Shown piece by piece: positions 10,331 to 23,062 of a stretch of 64,000 nucleotides of DNA. A program made the translations under genes and the position numbers. The DNA comes from Basidiobolus meristosporus CBS 931.73 (Eukaryota; Basidiobolomycota; Basidiobolomycetes; Basidiobolales; Basidiobolaceae). Below the pieces are notes generated by a model. It made no database searches. It saw nothing but the letters and a program-made list of their open reading frames with translations, and had not been told where the DNA came from. The DNA is taken from positions 1 through 64,000 of the forward strand of contig MCFE01000006.1 in the NCBI GenBank assembly GCA_002104905.1, read 5' to 3'. How positions within the stretch are numbered: the stretch's first letter is position 1; the number at the start of each line of letters is the position of its first letter.

Positions 10331-13300
10331 GGTTGCTTGTGTGAGGAGGGGAAAAGGTGTGGAGCGTAGTTAAGGTTCAAGAAAGAGAGAGCGTGGTCCG
10401 GTTTAAGTTGGTTAAGAGAAGACCCGGCTAAGTAGCGGACGGGGGCGGCACTGGTCAGAAAGCAGGTGAAACCGGCGCCCGGAATTACCGGAATTGCGGA
10501 GTAAACGAGGCCAACAGTTGGGCTCATGCCCCTTCCGTTGGCATCATGCCATCAGCCACCCAAGTACACTGTCTCGGGATTGGCTGCATTCAAACACATG
10601 AGATAAGTGAGATATGATATTAGTGCGCTATTCTCAGACGTTCAATATAACTTCCATCAGTAAGATCTAGTTACATCTTGAAGTCGACATTGGATATGGA
10701 ATTGAACATTACATTAGTCCTTAAAAATTAGCAATGAATGGACAAGAAAATGCCAGTCTTAAAGCTAATGGGAGAATTAAAGATGTCACCGGGGTGTGAG
10801 TTACAGAACAGTCATAATTATCATTACAGTGCAGAGATTAGGTGGTTAGCATTCAAATCAACACAAACAAGAAACTGGAGGAGTAGCAACAGTTGTGTTA
10901 CGATGCGGCATATTGACATAGTGATTCTCAATTGCAGCGGTGTTAATTACAAGCCGAGGCCGGAACTTTCGCATACGAACCCATTCGCTTGCCGTGGGCA
11001 GTTGAGCGTCCTCAACTTGATGACTGGTTTGAGTGGGGCAAGGAGTGAACAATGGGAGATAATTAGCCATTATATAGCCCATGGCAGACAATTCCGAGTC
11101 TAGGTCAAGTGGCTCGTGGAAAGGATATCAAGATATATAAGAAGCCGGCAGAACTTGAGTTAACTGTAGGAAAGTGTGATGGAAAAGTCAAAGTGGCCAG
11201 AATAGAAAATGCAAGTTGGATAGTTGATTACGGTGATAGTTAGGATATAGCGGGAGAAGTTTAAGGAAAGGTTAGTGACTTGTCAAGTGAAAAGTCGGGG
11301 ATCTTACCACTGTTGTGGCTGGTTACTCCTTATATAGGATATTGGCAGATATGCATTCATCCCAAGACAAGAATTCAATCGAAGTCTCCCGCAATACCCT
11401 CTGTCCTGAATCATATCAATATGTGGTGGCATTTCTATACCAGACATTATGGTCAGTAGAATCAAAATCATTGGTCAAATTGGGGGGAACGTGTGTCTGG
11501 CTGAGCTTTGGTTAGTTCTAAATACAAGCATGACCCCAGACTTCGGAAGAAAACGATGGTAGTGGCAACTGGTTGATCGTCTATTGCCACTATTACTTTT
11601 GTTTGTTGCAGCGGGAGGACAAATATCTGAAATGGAAAGTCAACTCCTATCGGCGAACCGCAGTTGTCCCGCTACAAAAGGAAGGAATGGCTACTCGGTG
11701 TCTTATGATTGCCTCACATGCTAGGAAATTCAGGTAATATCGGGTATCACGATGCATAATTAATTTACGCTGGTGATCACAGTCCAATGTTGGCAGTCAG
11801 GCTTTTTTGGAATCGCGTAGGTGGTTGATGCAGCATGTGTGGTTCCTTATAGGCTCATGGTTATTTCATTACTCAGTGGTGCAGTGCGATAAATGCCAGT
11901 TTTTTAACTACCCAAGCTAACAACAGTACTAATGGAGTTCAGCCGTATATCGATTTAGACATCATAAGACAATGTGGACAAGGGGACGAATCTCTTCACA
12001 TGTTACGATAATTGGTAGATTCTGAATAATATTGTTGCAATCTCAGAAACCGTCGAAACTCTACTACAAATTGTATGCTGACCAGCCTTCACGTTCTAGT
12101 TATATCAAGGCAATTTGAGTCTCATGATGACCTGTGATTCACGACTAAAACCAATGTGTTCTAGGTTCTCCCAGCAAATGTATCTTATGGAGAATTCTAC
12201 CAAAGAGGGGGCAATACCTTAGAATTACTGTCTATGTAGCCAATCATAGTAGTAATGCGCAAAATCACCTACATAGACAATCTGTTTACAACACAAGAAA
12301 AAAGCTCACAAGCCATGCCAGATTAAGTGTAAACTCATCTAGCGTATAATTCAGTAATTGTTTAAAATCGTTTTAAAATGGGTAACTCAAGTAGTATTAG
12401 TATGAGACAGAATCAATGCCCTGAATTTCTTGTGTCTTCAGATATCCCTATCTAATTTCAAAGGAATCTTCAGCACCACTGCTTAAGCAACTTTGATTTG
12501 GCAGTGTTCCTTCAGATGTGTCCCAATATAGTCCTTGTAAATGTATAATTTGTTTTTAAATGTTAACCAAATTGCACAGCCATCCAGGACCTTGCCTAGG
12601 ACCAAATAGCTATAAGAAATACAATGATCCCAGAACCCGTTTATTACTTTTCCCTAAGAAAAAAAATAAGAAAAGACCTGCAGGATACCATTATAATATC
12701 AGCTGAATTCCAAGTTTCTCAAAACTGACAACTCTCAATATCTCAGGTACTAGCTGTTGGACAGACAATCAGTCATATTTCCCAGGAGGAGACTGGGCCA
12801 ACTAGCATTCGTACCAAATTTGGTAATCAGCTGCCAACTACTTCCACCAAAAAATGCAGGTGAAAATTTGAAGGAAAAACACCAGCTGAACACCAGCAGA
12901 ATACCAGCTAAAAGTCGGATGAATTCCAAATTTGAGACACTTCATAGGGCTTTGTATATAAGCTCGTTGTTTGAGGAAAACTTCACTAATACACATCTCT
13001 GGAAGCCAAGCCATCCAAGGGGTGTTGATGTTTTTCAGAATTTCATCTGACTCTTGGAACCCTGCTTCAATACTCCCCTGATAATTTATGAATGAGGAAA
13101 TCGAGGTAACCAATGAGCAAGAGTGATCAGGTCCTCAACGTGGCAAAAAAACCACGAACTATCATAAATTTAATATGAAATAGAGCCAATCATCCCAGCA
13201 TTCTCGCACACAGGTTTATGATGATATACCGCATCAATCTCTCGATGTTAGGGGGGAGTTCTCAAGGTCCATTCCCCAATGGCCCAATCAACTAGCCTTT

Positions 13301-14727
13301 GAATCATCTTTCAAGTTGTGTCTGTGAAAAAGAAATTTCTTGTTTAACTCGAGAGCCAAGCATGGATTAATAAGCCTCACATCCATTTCTTATGCGTACC
13401 AGACTTTCCAAAAATGGTATCTCGGTCTTCTTGTACAAGAATCCAGAAGCCACACAATTTTGGGCATGCACGTAACATGGAGCGATATCCAAGTAATCGC
13501 TACATATCCTAGGAAATCCCATCAATCTGAACAGGTGCAACTAGAGAACGGCCAATGAATACATGGAAACAGTGGAATCTTGGTGCAAGCTGACACTTAC
13601 TTCCGCTCTGTAAGGACCAGATAATAATGACATGTCCTAATAATTAGGATACACCAGAATACCCAAGTGAAAATCTATACTTCAACAGAAAATTCCCATG
13701 ACAACAACACCTGAAGAGACCTGCGAATCAAAGGTGTCGGAGAGATATATTGATATGGTGGCTAGCAGGCGAACTTGTAAGGCAACAATTCCTGTTCAAC
13801 CTCAACCTAACGGAGCCTTCACACATCTTCTGAATCAATATGATGGTAATGAAAAAAGCAGGCCAAGGAAACCGGTTCAACTAGCATGCCCAAGTCTGAA
13901 CGCTGTAATGGTAAGATATCAATAATGATTGATGTGTTGGTTTATCGACGTTAAATCTCCCATTAATAAGATCTATTGCAACACTATCTAAATCCTCATG
14001 TGAGAACCATTTTCGGAGAAATACACCATATGGGAAATGTGACACTCATCAAATCCAGGAATGACGAAATGGCAAGCAATAATGTTGTTGACATCTGTTC
14101 ACCCCTCTGGAGTTCGATTGACAATCAGTTTGAAGCATACAGTTTATCACAGAACCCCATCATGGCATCATCCTATTCTCAAACGCAACATATTGCCCTC
14201 AACCACGGAAACCCATCACTTTCCAAAAATCCAAAAGGTGTGGTTGTGGATGTGGATGTGGTCTAGGGGCCGAATGGTTACCTGACCCATCTGTGCTTCT
14301 AAAGTAGCCAGAGTCTTATAATTGGGTAAGCTAACATCACCACTGTTGATCTAGAGTGTACCTGAAGTCTACCATTGGTAGCTATAAAACAACATTGAGA
14401 AATTTCAATTGATGGCTCAAATCCAATTAGAGAACATTTATATAGCTTATTTCTATAAGCTTAAGAATAAAATCGGCGTATGCGATTTATCCGTCCGAGT
14501 CCTATTGGAAAATTTCTCCATTAGATCGCTACTTTAAATATACATATTTATTCATCCACATATTAGTACATATAAATTAACCGCCCCTCACCTGAGGAGC
14601 ATTTTGGTGCTTATCATATTTCATCTACCCTTCGAGGCTACCTATTCTGGAGTATCTCTCTCACTCTTAACCTTTGTCGTTATTCTCTTCTTCGAAATAG
14701 CCACATTTAGATAGTTCGAACTTTCAC
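10331..14727. other. Gene-poor region
   Basis: Only short frames without family resemblance are present. The recognisable structure is the inverted copy of the dispersed repeat at 12650-12985. The ~300 bp upstream of 10330 must hold the nitronate monooxygenase promoter, and the AT-rich stretch before 14728 that of the hemolysin-III-like gene, but no clear TATA box was picked out. Confidence 0.5.
12650..12985 (-). repeat. Dispersed repeat, copy B (inverted relative to copy A)
   Basis: The reverse complement aligns with 5850-6200. On the plus strand it contains three imperfect 11-bp units beginning ACCAGC at 12881-12913 (ACCAGCTGAAC, ACCAGCAGAAT, ACCAGCTAAAA). No open frame, terminal repeat or target-site duplication was recognised. 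Edges are approximate. Confidence 0.75.
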
Positions 14728-16014
14728 ATGGACAAGTTCAAGGAGGTTCAGCTTATCGAGCTTGGTGGCAAAGAGAGTGACTTCGGAGGCTCCACTGTTT
14801 CTTGTAGTGGGAGCAGTGGATTCAGCCTCGAAGAGAAGAAAATACTCCCCCAAGAGAAATACCAATTATACAGATTCGAGGACATTCCGGATTACCTGAA
14901 AGATAACCCATTCATTCACACAAGGTATATTGCATGTTTGTATATCTATCACGTAATTCAGTTTGAGGCCGTATAGTTTTGCCGCTGTCTAACACACTTC
15001 ATATTCATACTATAGGTATCGCGCATATTACACTTATAGGGAAGCTTTTGGTAGTCTATTTCGAATTCACAACGAAACTGGTGAGCGTTGATCCCTCATG
15101 CCTTGATACCCTTGACACCTGCTGATCTCCGTGCTGTAGGGAACATATGGACTCACTTGGCTGGCTTCCTGGTAGTCTTGTTATTGATTATGCCAATTCA
15201 ATATAGCTTCTTCTTACCGAAGGAGGCTAGTCTCTTGGACCGAGTGATTTTTGCACTATTTCTATTGAGTGCTGCCAAGTGCCTCTTGTGCTCTTCATTG
15301 TTTCACCTATTCATCGGATGCTCCAGAGACGCATTTAAAAGATGGGGTTGCTGGGACTACAGTGGAATCAGTACATTGATTTGTGGATGCTACTGTATCG
15401 TCGTCTATTATGTAAGTGGGATCCGTTTTGAGTTCATGCTGGCGCAATGTTATTCATATTTCTCAGTGCTTTTACTGTGACACCTTGATACGCAACATTT
15501 TCCTCGGGGTTATATTTGCGGTGAATTTCACCGGCATCATTGGCCCGCAAACCTCTGCTTGGTCTGAACCATGGTTCCGCCTATTCCGTGCCGGTATTTA
15601 CTTACTTTGCGGAATCGTTAGCACTGTACCGATTCTGTATTGGCTGTGCAAACATGGTATACCATCGACCATGGAGCTAGGACATGCCACCAATGTACTG
15701 GGGATTGGATGGGGAAGCCTTTTTGCTCTGGAGATGTGTATTTGGTTGGCTGGAGTAGGGGTGTATGCATGGCGTTTTCCCGAGTGGTAAATCACCCAAT
15801 ATTCTGATTCATCTTTCTAATTCTAACTCGTTTGCACAATAGCTATCTACCTGGAAAATGCGACGTTTTATTCCATTCCCACCAGATATGGCACACACTC
15901 ATTGTACTTGGCGTATTAGTTCATTATCAGCTATCGCTTCAGTTGCTGAAGTGGCGCTTGTCTGGCGTCCCAGGTGGTGGTTGCTCTGCGCGCACGTCAC
16001 TTTTTTCTGCGTAA
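14728..16014 (+). CDS. Hemolysin-III/adiponectin-receptor (PAQR, Izh-type) membrane protein
   Basis: Five exons are inferred: 14728-14924, 15016-15080, 15140-15411, 15467-15786 and 15843-16014, giving 341 residues with matching phases. After a ~60-residue cytoplasmic N-terminus comes the family signature NPFIHTRYRAYY...FRIHNETGNIWTHLAG, then seven predicted hydrophobic helices. The three zinc-site elements of PAQR proteins are visible: SSLFH (S-x3-H), the Asp in CWDYSG, and HSHQIWH (H-x3-H). In fungi these proteins (Izh1-4 in yeast) act in zinc/sterol homeostasis, and animal relatives have ceramidase activity. The fourth intron splits the Cys codon just before YLPGKCD. Function beyond the family level is not indicated by neighbours. 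Confidence 0.93.
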
Positions 16015-17893
16015 GCCCAATTCACATGCGAATGACGGCTTTGTCCACTCCAACACACTCAATGAAACAATCCTCTTTTATATTTATCTACTTCGTGGAG
16101 CCTATGACCTATGAGCCTCCTGGCGATTTTATTCTCGAAAATCCCAAGGGGCCACTTCCATGGTTGAATGTGTGCGGCTGTTTATGCACCATTAACTAGA
16201 GCCCGCATCACCACAAAGCAAGTAGGTAGTGTTTAAGCGAATGTCGAGATCCAAAATCAGTTTTGTAATAAACCCCAGTAGATATATACGTCATTCCTTC
16301 CGAAAGATGAGCCATGACAAATTACTTTCTCCCACCACGGTTATAGTAGTAGCTTGTATCCAGATTTTGTGATCGTTTCTCATTAATCAAATCAATTCCT
16401 GTATTCCATTGGTCTTACGAATTACAGTGTCACTCCACTGAGCTCCAAATGGAGTTCAGGTCGAAATCTGCTAAAACCCAGTACTTAGCCACCTGATGCG
16501 CCATCCTACGAAGCTTCGAATGAAGATGAGAGAAGCACCAACCAGTCTAATTCGTTAGCCGCGAATACAAGCGAATCGGATCTCACCCTCAATGGCAGAT
16601 ATCGAGACTCACTAGGAATTTCGCCATTTGGTATCAATAAGTACTATTGTGGTTAATAATATATAATCAACGCTTCAGTGGTAGGGGGAATGAATAGTAG
16701 CTAGATTGCTAATGATATATCGAAGGGTGTGGCTGATTGTCAACGTAACTTTTACAGTAAAAAAGATGTATTCCATCAAGTATTCAAAGGAGGCATATGC
16801 TCTAAATATGATACAAGACATCCCACTTTACCATGATTGATGGTGTGTGCAGAGGTCTAAGGTTCAATGGTTGGTGACAAAGTTGTCGCTCCTACATATG
16901 AACACGGATATGTTGATACCGATGGCTCAGGAGGGAATATTATACCTAGCCTTCATGTTCGCACTCAGCAGGTGTTTCATAATGTCTAGGGTTGGCATTC
17001 CCATGAAATTAGCTTTGCAGGGAAAATAAGATTCCAATAATATCTCCGTTACTAGGAGAGGGGACTTCGGACAAAAATTATGTAGGTTCTGGTCTATAAC
17101 CCAACTTCATACTATTCGTAGAGCCTCGTTTACGTGCACAATTACTACATGACCTTACATTAGATATCCCAACTACCTGAATGTTCCCTTGATATTCATG
17201 AATCTTGGGAGAAGTGTGAAGGCTTGGGCCCCTCGCATTGTGAGTGGATGGAGCTCTTTAAAGTGAAGCACTTTTCATTGGACCTGTGAAGTTGGTTGAA
17301 AAGGTAGACTACCTTAGATTTGGGAATCGACTCTATGGAAGTCGGATTATTCAGTCGTAGATTTCATGGCCATATATATTGAAACCAGGACGTTTTTTCT
17401 TCCCAACATGTATCTTGTATATCCTTACTTATGCCCTTCGATTCGCAATCCGTAAGTAGTTTCTCTAGTGAAGCATGTGCAATAATAGTGTGCAAACAAG
17501 CTAAATACTGTTGTATCAGAGTTGCAAGTTCAATGGCTCCATCAGTTTCAATGCGTGTTTTCACCCTTATGACATGATCATCGTACATCAATAAACTGCT
17601 ATAGAAAATTGGAGATCTAAGTGCGTGCCAGTTGATCAACAATAAGCTGATATACTAGAGCAATCTAGTGTTTGCTGTGGTCTATTTGTGCATGTTTTCG
17701 ATCATGCAAGTGATACTTCAAAATACTTTACCTGCCTGTGGATCAACATCGCCAAATAGACATGAAAAGTGCGTACTGCTGGTAGAAAAAAGTATATATT
17801 GCAAGTGCTTTCTCTGAGAAATGATCAACTACCCTCTATTGGAACATAATATATCCACCAAACTTTTCTTGTTGAACTATATACCATATCAAC
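16015..17893. other. Intergenic region without a recognisable gene
   Basis: No coding sequence of recognisable family is present. A TATATATT stretch at 17793-17800, 94 nt before the deacetylase ATG, may be its TATA element. Confidence 0.45.
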
Positions 17894-18654
17894 ATGCGTT
17901 TCTTAGGTACTGCTTCCGTTGCTCTTGTTTCTTTGCTTCTCGCTTCGTCACAAGTGACTGCCGCCACCTTCTCCAAGCGTGCTCCACCTCTCGGTGTGCA
18001 AATCAGCCAGTGCAATGTCAACAACGTAGTAGCAGTCACGTTTGACGATGGGCCAGGCAGCTTCACTATGGAGCTTTTGGAAAAGCTCAAGGGAACAAGA
18101 GTGACTTTCTTCTTGGTTGGACAAAGTAAGTGAGGTGGTACATACTACCAGTTGGTGCAAAATCAATTAACACCATTTTAGACGTTGAAAAATATCCAGA
18201 TGTCGTACGAAGGATGTACAACGATGGCCATCATATCGCATCCCATACCTACTCTCATGCCAATCTGAATGAATTGGATGAGAACGGGGTCATTCAGGAA
18301 ATGACTCGTACTTCTGACGCCATCAATAAGGCCATAGGGAAGCGCCCTAGGTATATGCGATGCCCGTACGGAGAATGCAACGATAAAGTTTTGGCTATAC
18401 TTAGGAGACTTGGTTATAAGGTCATCTACTGGAACCTTGATACATTGGACTGGCAGACCCTAAGTACCCAGAAAACCATTGATACCTACAATGCGGTTAG
18501 TAATAAGAGAAATGGCAACTTCATTTCACTTCAACATGATATCCACAAGCCTACTGTGGATGCTGTCCCAGGCATTCTCAACAAAGTCCGAGATGCTGGA
18601 TACAAAGTGGTTACCGTCCCAGACTGTTTATCAGACAATGGTCTCTATGTTTAG
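17894..18654 (+). CDS. Secreted polysaccharide deacetylase (chitin deacetylase-like, CE4)
   Basis: Two exons, 17894-18125 and 18182-18654, are joined by a 56-nt intron that restores FFLVGQNVEKYPDVV, giving 234 residues. Residues 1-23 form a signal peptide (hydrophobic run, ASSQVTAA). A Lys-Arg at 28-29 could be a processing site. The NodB/CE4 motifs are all present: TFDDGP (motif 1, catalytic Asp and metal Asp), HTYSHANL (H-x3-H, motif 2), RCPYGECN (motif 3), a YWNLDTLDW segment (motif 4) and ISLQHDIH (motif 5). The enzyme should remove N-acetyl groups from chitin or chitooligosaccharides in the wall or outside the cell. It is compact, with no chitin-binding domain or GPI tail. Confidence 0.94.
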
Positions 18655-20546
18655 GTGAGGTGCGAATGGAAATGAATAACCCTAGATTTAAATATATATC
18701 ACAACACTTGATTCTTTTCAAATAGACTCATTGTATCTATGACTACCCACGAAACGAAATAAATACGAAATATGAAGCCAGAATTGAGGTTTATATTGCA
18801 TGATGCTAATCGTCAATGTTGAATCTCCGTAGTGATCAATCAAGTATACTGGAGTGTTTAGCAAGTCAAAATATCATTTGGAAACGATCGTCAGGTGCAA
18901 CATTTACCTTTCAAAATATTCGGGCCTGTGTGTCAGTAGCATTGCTACATATTGCTTTTCTCTTTTTCTCGGCGTTGTTTCTCCGATGTCATTTGATAGA
19001 GCAAGAAAACCAACATCCAGGCCTATCTACCCTATAATACTTCACATCACCATCAATAGGATATTTACAACTTGGCAGCAAAAATACTTGAGGATTAATG
19101 TGATAGGTAGTATGGATAGATAAGAGCTGGCTATGCATGTTGTATAAAACCGTGTCGGAGGAATGCGCTCATGAGGAGTACCCTGATCAATATTGTGGCT
19201 ATTGTTGAAAAGGTTGACTGAAGGGTGAGTTTCTCATTTAGATGCTTCCCTCAAAAGGTGGGTAAAAGTATTGTGGTCAGTTTTGAAAAAACCTTTGGCC
19301 CTTCCATGGTTTGGATATTCTTGGACACTTATGGTGATGCTCGGAGCCATGAAAGCTTCGGAAGTTCAGATACTCAATGTCTTGGGGAGATATTAAATGA
19401 TAGATGTGCTAAGCGTTTATATTAACTCTGTAATGCTTTAGTAACTTTCCAGCACTTAATATAATATCAGGGTAAGTGAGGTACATGATACTACGAAAGA
19501 AACCTCGTCAGAGAGTTGGTCCACCGCTTGCTAAGCTTAAATGTTCACAGCTCGCCCTGTGTCATCCATAGAATCTCACCTTGTTCATTGGAGAGTAGGG
19601 CAGTGCTGAAGTCTGGTGAATCATCCTCCATTAATTTGGTTTATAATAAGTGCAGTGACTGCTAAATATATATTTATCCAATATTTGCATTTTGGCGCAA
19701 GCTCCTTTCGATCTATGTTGTGATTAGTCTAATCATACCCTATGAAGCATATTCATATGCTATGTTGATCTGATGACTATAAAGTTGATTATATTTCCCT
19801 GACTGTTACGTCAGCAACATAAAATACTGAACACGTAAGAGCCAATTCACAATTGGTGAACCCCATGACTCCAAATAAGAATCAGCTACACAAAAAATGC
19901 CCTGAGCAGCATAACCTCATATCCCACAACATGGGATACCATGGCTTGTGGCTTGGTTGTGTTCCAAGGATCCCTGGAGTCAAACCAACGAGTGATCTTA
20001 TGTGTGCAAAAACCCAGATACACTAAATGGTCAAACATGTGTGGGAGAAAAAGAATGCATTACATTGACACAACCAAGAAACACCATTACAATATAGGTG
20101 GGGTAGAAGGCTACAACATTGGAAGATCTAAAACCTGGCCTATTCCATGGCTATTCTTTTGCCCCATTATACTTGTTTGAACACCGGTTCAATGTGAGGA
20201 TTTCAGCAATTGGTGATTGAATCACGAGATTTCAGACTCTATTCCTTGAATGTCCACACATCGCATTGACTGTTTAGCATGTTCAGTTTAAAAAGAATGG
20301 CTTCCCTATAAGACTGCTCCATCCGACCTTATTTTCCCTTCGAACAGGTTTACATTTCGTAGATCGCTCTTTTCCTATTCTCTCTAATACATACCCAATA
20401 ATGTCCGGAAGTTCGAGTGTGAACAACCAAACATCTGTTGCATATGGTCGCCTTGAAAACCTGACCAAAACTCTAGGGGCCTCCATGAGAAGACCTGCGA
20501 TACCTAATACATCCAGCAATGGTAGGTTCAATCACGTACTTGGTCG
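18655..20546. other. Intergenic region without a recognisable gene
   Basis: Short frames only; none shows a conserved motif. It separates two same-strand genes and should contain the promoter of the acyl-CoA synthetase gene, but no clear element was recognised. Confidence 0.45.
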
Positions 20547-22187
20547 ATGTTCATGGATCTAAATACCCTTCCATCTTCAGTGATACCCTGGAACAAGCAA
20601 TCATACGTCAACAAAACCCAACTAAATCCAGTCTACTTTCTTCAGCGCAGCGCTAACGTATTCTCAAACAAGATTGCCGTCAAGATGGACGAGCTGACCT
20701 ACACATACACAGAGCTCCTTGAGAGAGTTCACAATCTGGCTTATGCTCTACGCCACGAAGGAATTCAAGCCGGCGATAGGGTGGCTTATCTATCACCCAA
20801 TGTTCCTGCATTGTTTGAAGGCCACTTCGGGATACCATGTCTAAGAGCCATTCTAGTAGCTATCAATTACCGTTTGAAGTCTAGCGAGATCGAATATATA
20901 TTGGAACATTCCGGCAGTAAGATTCTCTTCGTGGATTGCGATTGCTACTCCTTGGTATCCCATCTGGAAGGGAAATTGAAAATCATCCGAGTTGACAGCA
21001 GTGGTCGTCAAGATGATCCCTATGAGCGATTCCTAGCCAATGGAAATACGTTGAATCGTGGTTGGGAAGAGTTGGATTTAATTGGCAATGAGGATGATAC
21101 TATTAGCATTTGCTATACAAGCGGCACTACAGGTCGCCCCAAGGGAGTCATGTTTACTTATCGTGGGGCCTATGTCAGCGCATTAGGCAACTCACTAGAA
21201 GCTGAGTTGAATTCCGAATCGGTAATGATGTGGACCTTGCCTCTTTTCCATTGCAACGGTTGGACATTTCCCTGGGCAATGATCGCAGTCGGTGGGACCA
21301 ACGTTATGGTCAGAAAAATGGACTACGGCTACATCTGGAAAATTCTGTTGAAAGACAAGATAACGCATTACAACGGAGCGCCAACCGTTCAGATATCGAT
21401 AGCGAATCATCCCTCTGCGCATAGATTGCCCAAACCAGTTAAAGTAACCGTAGCAGGCTCATCGCCTTCACCAAATCTTATCGCTAGCATGAAGCGATTG
21501 AACCTTATACCCGTACATACCTATGGCTTAACAGAAACTTACGGCCCTTCACTTGTATCTCGTTGGAAACCAGAATGGGAAGCACTTCCTGAGCATGAGC
21601 AAGCCAGGCTGTTGGCACGACAAGGCCATAATTATTTTGTCACCGAAGAAACGAGAGTGGTCAATTCAAAAATGGAAGATGTTCCATTTGACGGTAAAAC
21701 CTTGGGAGAGGTTGTAATGCGAGGCACTATGGTTATGAAGGGGTACTTCAATGATCCCAAGTCCACCGAGGAAGCGTTCAAAGGAGGCTGGTTCCATTCT
21801 GGGGATATTGCAGTTCGCCATCCAGACGGGTATATTGAGCTACGAGATAGGAAGAAAGATATAATCATAAGTGGTGGTGAAAACATCTCCACCATCGAAG
21901 TGGAGCAGATCATTAATGAGCACCCTGCAGTACTTGAGGTTGCCGTAGTCGCCATACCAGATGAACAGTGGGGAGAAAGGCCCAAGGCATTTATTCGTAT
22001 TCGAGAAGGAGCTCAAGTGACCGAGGAAGAAGTCATAGCATTTTGTAAAAAATTCATGGCTGGCTACAAGTGTCCCGCTAAAGTTGAGGTGGTCCAAGAT
22101 TTTCCCAAAACAAGCACTGGGAAAATACAGAAATTTGTTCTACGTGCCAAGGAGTGGGAACACTTGGGTGCCGTCAAAATCAAATAA
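20547..22187 (+). CDS. AMP-forming acyl-CoA synthetase (acyl-activating enzyme)
   Basis: A single uninterrupted frame of 546 residues. The P-loop-like motif YTSGTTGRPKGV lies near residue 190. It is followed by LPLFHCNGWTFPW, YGLTETYGP (A5), GWFHSGD (A7 Asp), LRDRKKDIIISGGENIS (A8) and, close to the C-terminus, PKTSTGKIQKF with the A10 catalytic Lys. The enzyme should activate a carboxylic acid with ATP to an acyl-AMP and then an acyl-CoA. The FHCNGW and GGENIS elements resemble the plant AAE1/BZO1-like and medium-chain acyl-CoA ligase group, so a medium-chain or aromatic acid is possible. The extreme C-terminus (VKIK) is not a PTS1 signal. It lacks introns although most neighbouring genes are intron-rich. 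A second in-frame ATG lies at 20553. Confidence 0.95.
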   Translation: MFMDLNTLPSSVIPWNKQSYVNKTQLNPVYFLQRSANVFSNKIAVKMDELTYTYTELLERVHNLAYALRHEGIQAGDRVAYLSPNVPALFEGHFGIPCLRAILVAINYRLKSSEIEYILEHSGSKILFVDCDCYSLVSHLEGKLKIIRVDSSGRQDDPYERFLANGNTLNRGWEELDLIGNEDDTISICYTSGTTGRPKGVMFTYRGAYVSALGNSLEAELNSESVMMWTLPLFHCNGWTFPWAMIAVGGTNVMVRKMDYGYIWKILLKDKITHYNGAPTVQISIANHPSAHRLPKPVKVTVAGSSPSPNLIASMKRLNLIPVHTYGLTETYGPSLVSRWKPEWEALPEHEQARLLARQGHNYFVTEETRVVNSKMEDVPFDGKTLGEVVMRGTMVMKGYFNDPKSTEEAFKGGWFHSGDIAVRHPDGYIELRDRKKDIIISGGENISTIEVEQIINEHPAVLEVAVVAIPDEQWGERPKAFIRIREGAQVTEEEVIAFCKKFMAGYKCPAKVEVVQDFPKTSTGKIQKFVLRAKEWEHLGAVKIK

Positions 22188-23062
22188 ACCTCCCATGTAG
22201 CAATAGTAATTGACGTTACTTTCCAATTCCCGATGATCCACACGATCCAGGATTGTGGTAAATTTACCCTGACCTCACTATCTTTTCCCCTGAGCTGCTG
22301 AGACTTGTACAAGCTGATCTGGCACTCCGACACAGTACCAGCTAGTCTGACTCACTATTGGGTTTACGTTCGCACAATACTTCACACGAATCTTGAGTAA
22401 CATGCTACCTCCGACTACTTGTGAAACCATACTTGGGATCACGTGGGAAAACGGCACCTACATGACATTGAAAGAACTCTGTTGACAACACGTGATAGGT
22501 GAAGCCTCATCACCATGAAGTGAGCAGTGATGTGGGTGTGAAGTCTTGGACATGAAACCAATCCACAGGGGGGCAGAATAGGCACGTACCATACAAAATT
22601 TTCACCGATAGCGAACTATGTGGCAATAGAGAGTAATTTCATTGGCTGTCACAGCTAATCCTCTACTTCCACACATGGGGAAACATCAGTATGGGCAAAA
22701 TCCTCAGATATTCTATGGTTGTGGAATTGAAGTGGGGTACTGGTGTATTGGGAAGATGGTTGAATAATACTTGGACTGGATTACACCAAATTTATAAAAG
22801 CCATATATTACACATTTTGTTTATATAGAAATGTTCGGAAACGACACCGGGAGCAAAATTGGCTTTTGATTTTGAACACTTGTAGCGTTCAAGACACAAT
22901 AAGATATTAAAATACAGGCAAAACCCAAGTAGAAGATTGTATGTTTGACGTGTGTGTGCTAGTATGTGATGCGGATATTAGGGAAAGGTGTTTTTGTGTG
23001 ATTGTTCTATATATAAAGGAAGGTAGAGTACAACGAATAGTCGATAAAAAACACTGGGCGCT
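22188..23062. other. Intergenic region between convergent genes
   Basis: No gene or clear element is visible. The two flanking genes converge here, so only 3' untranslated regions are expected. Confidence 0.45.
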
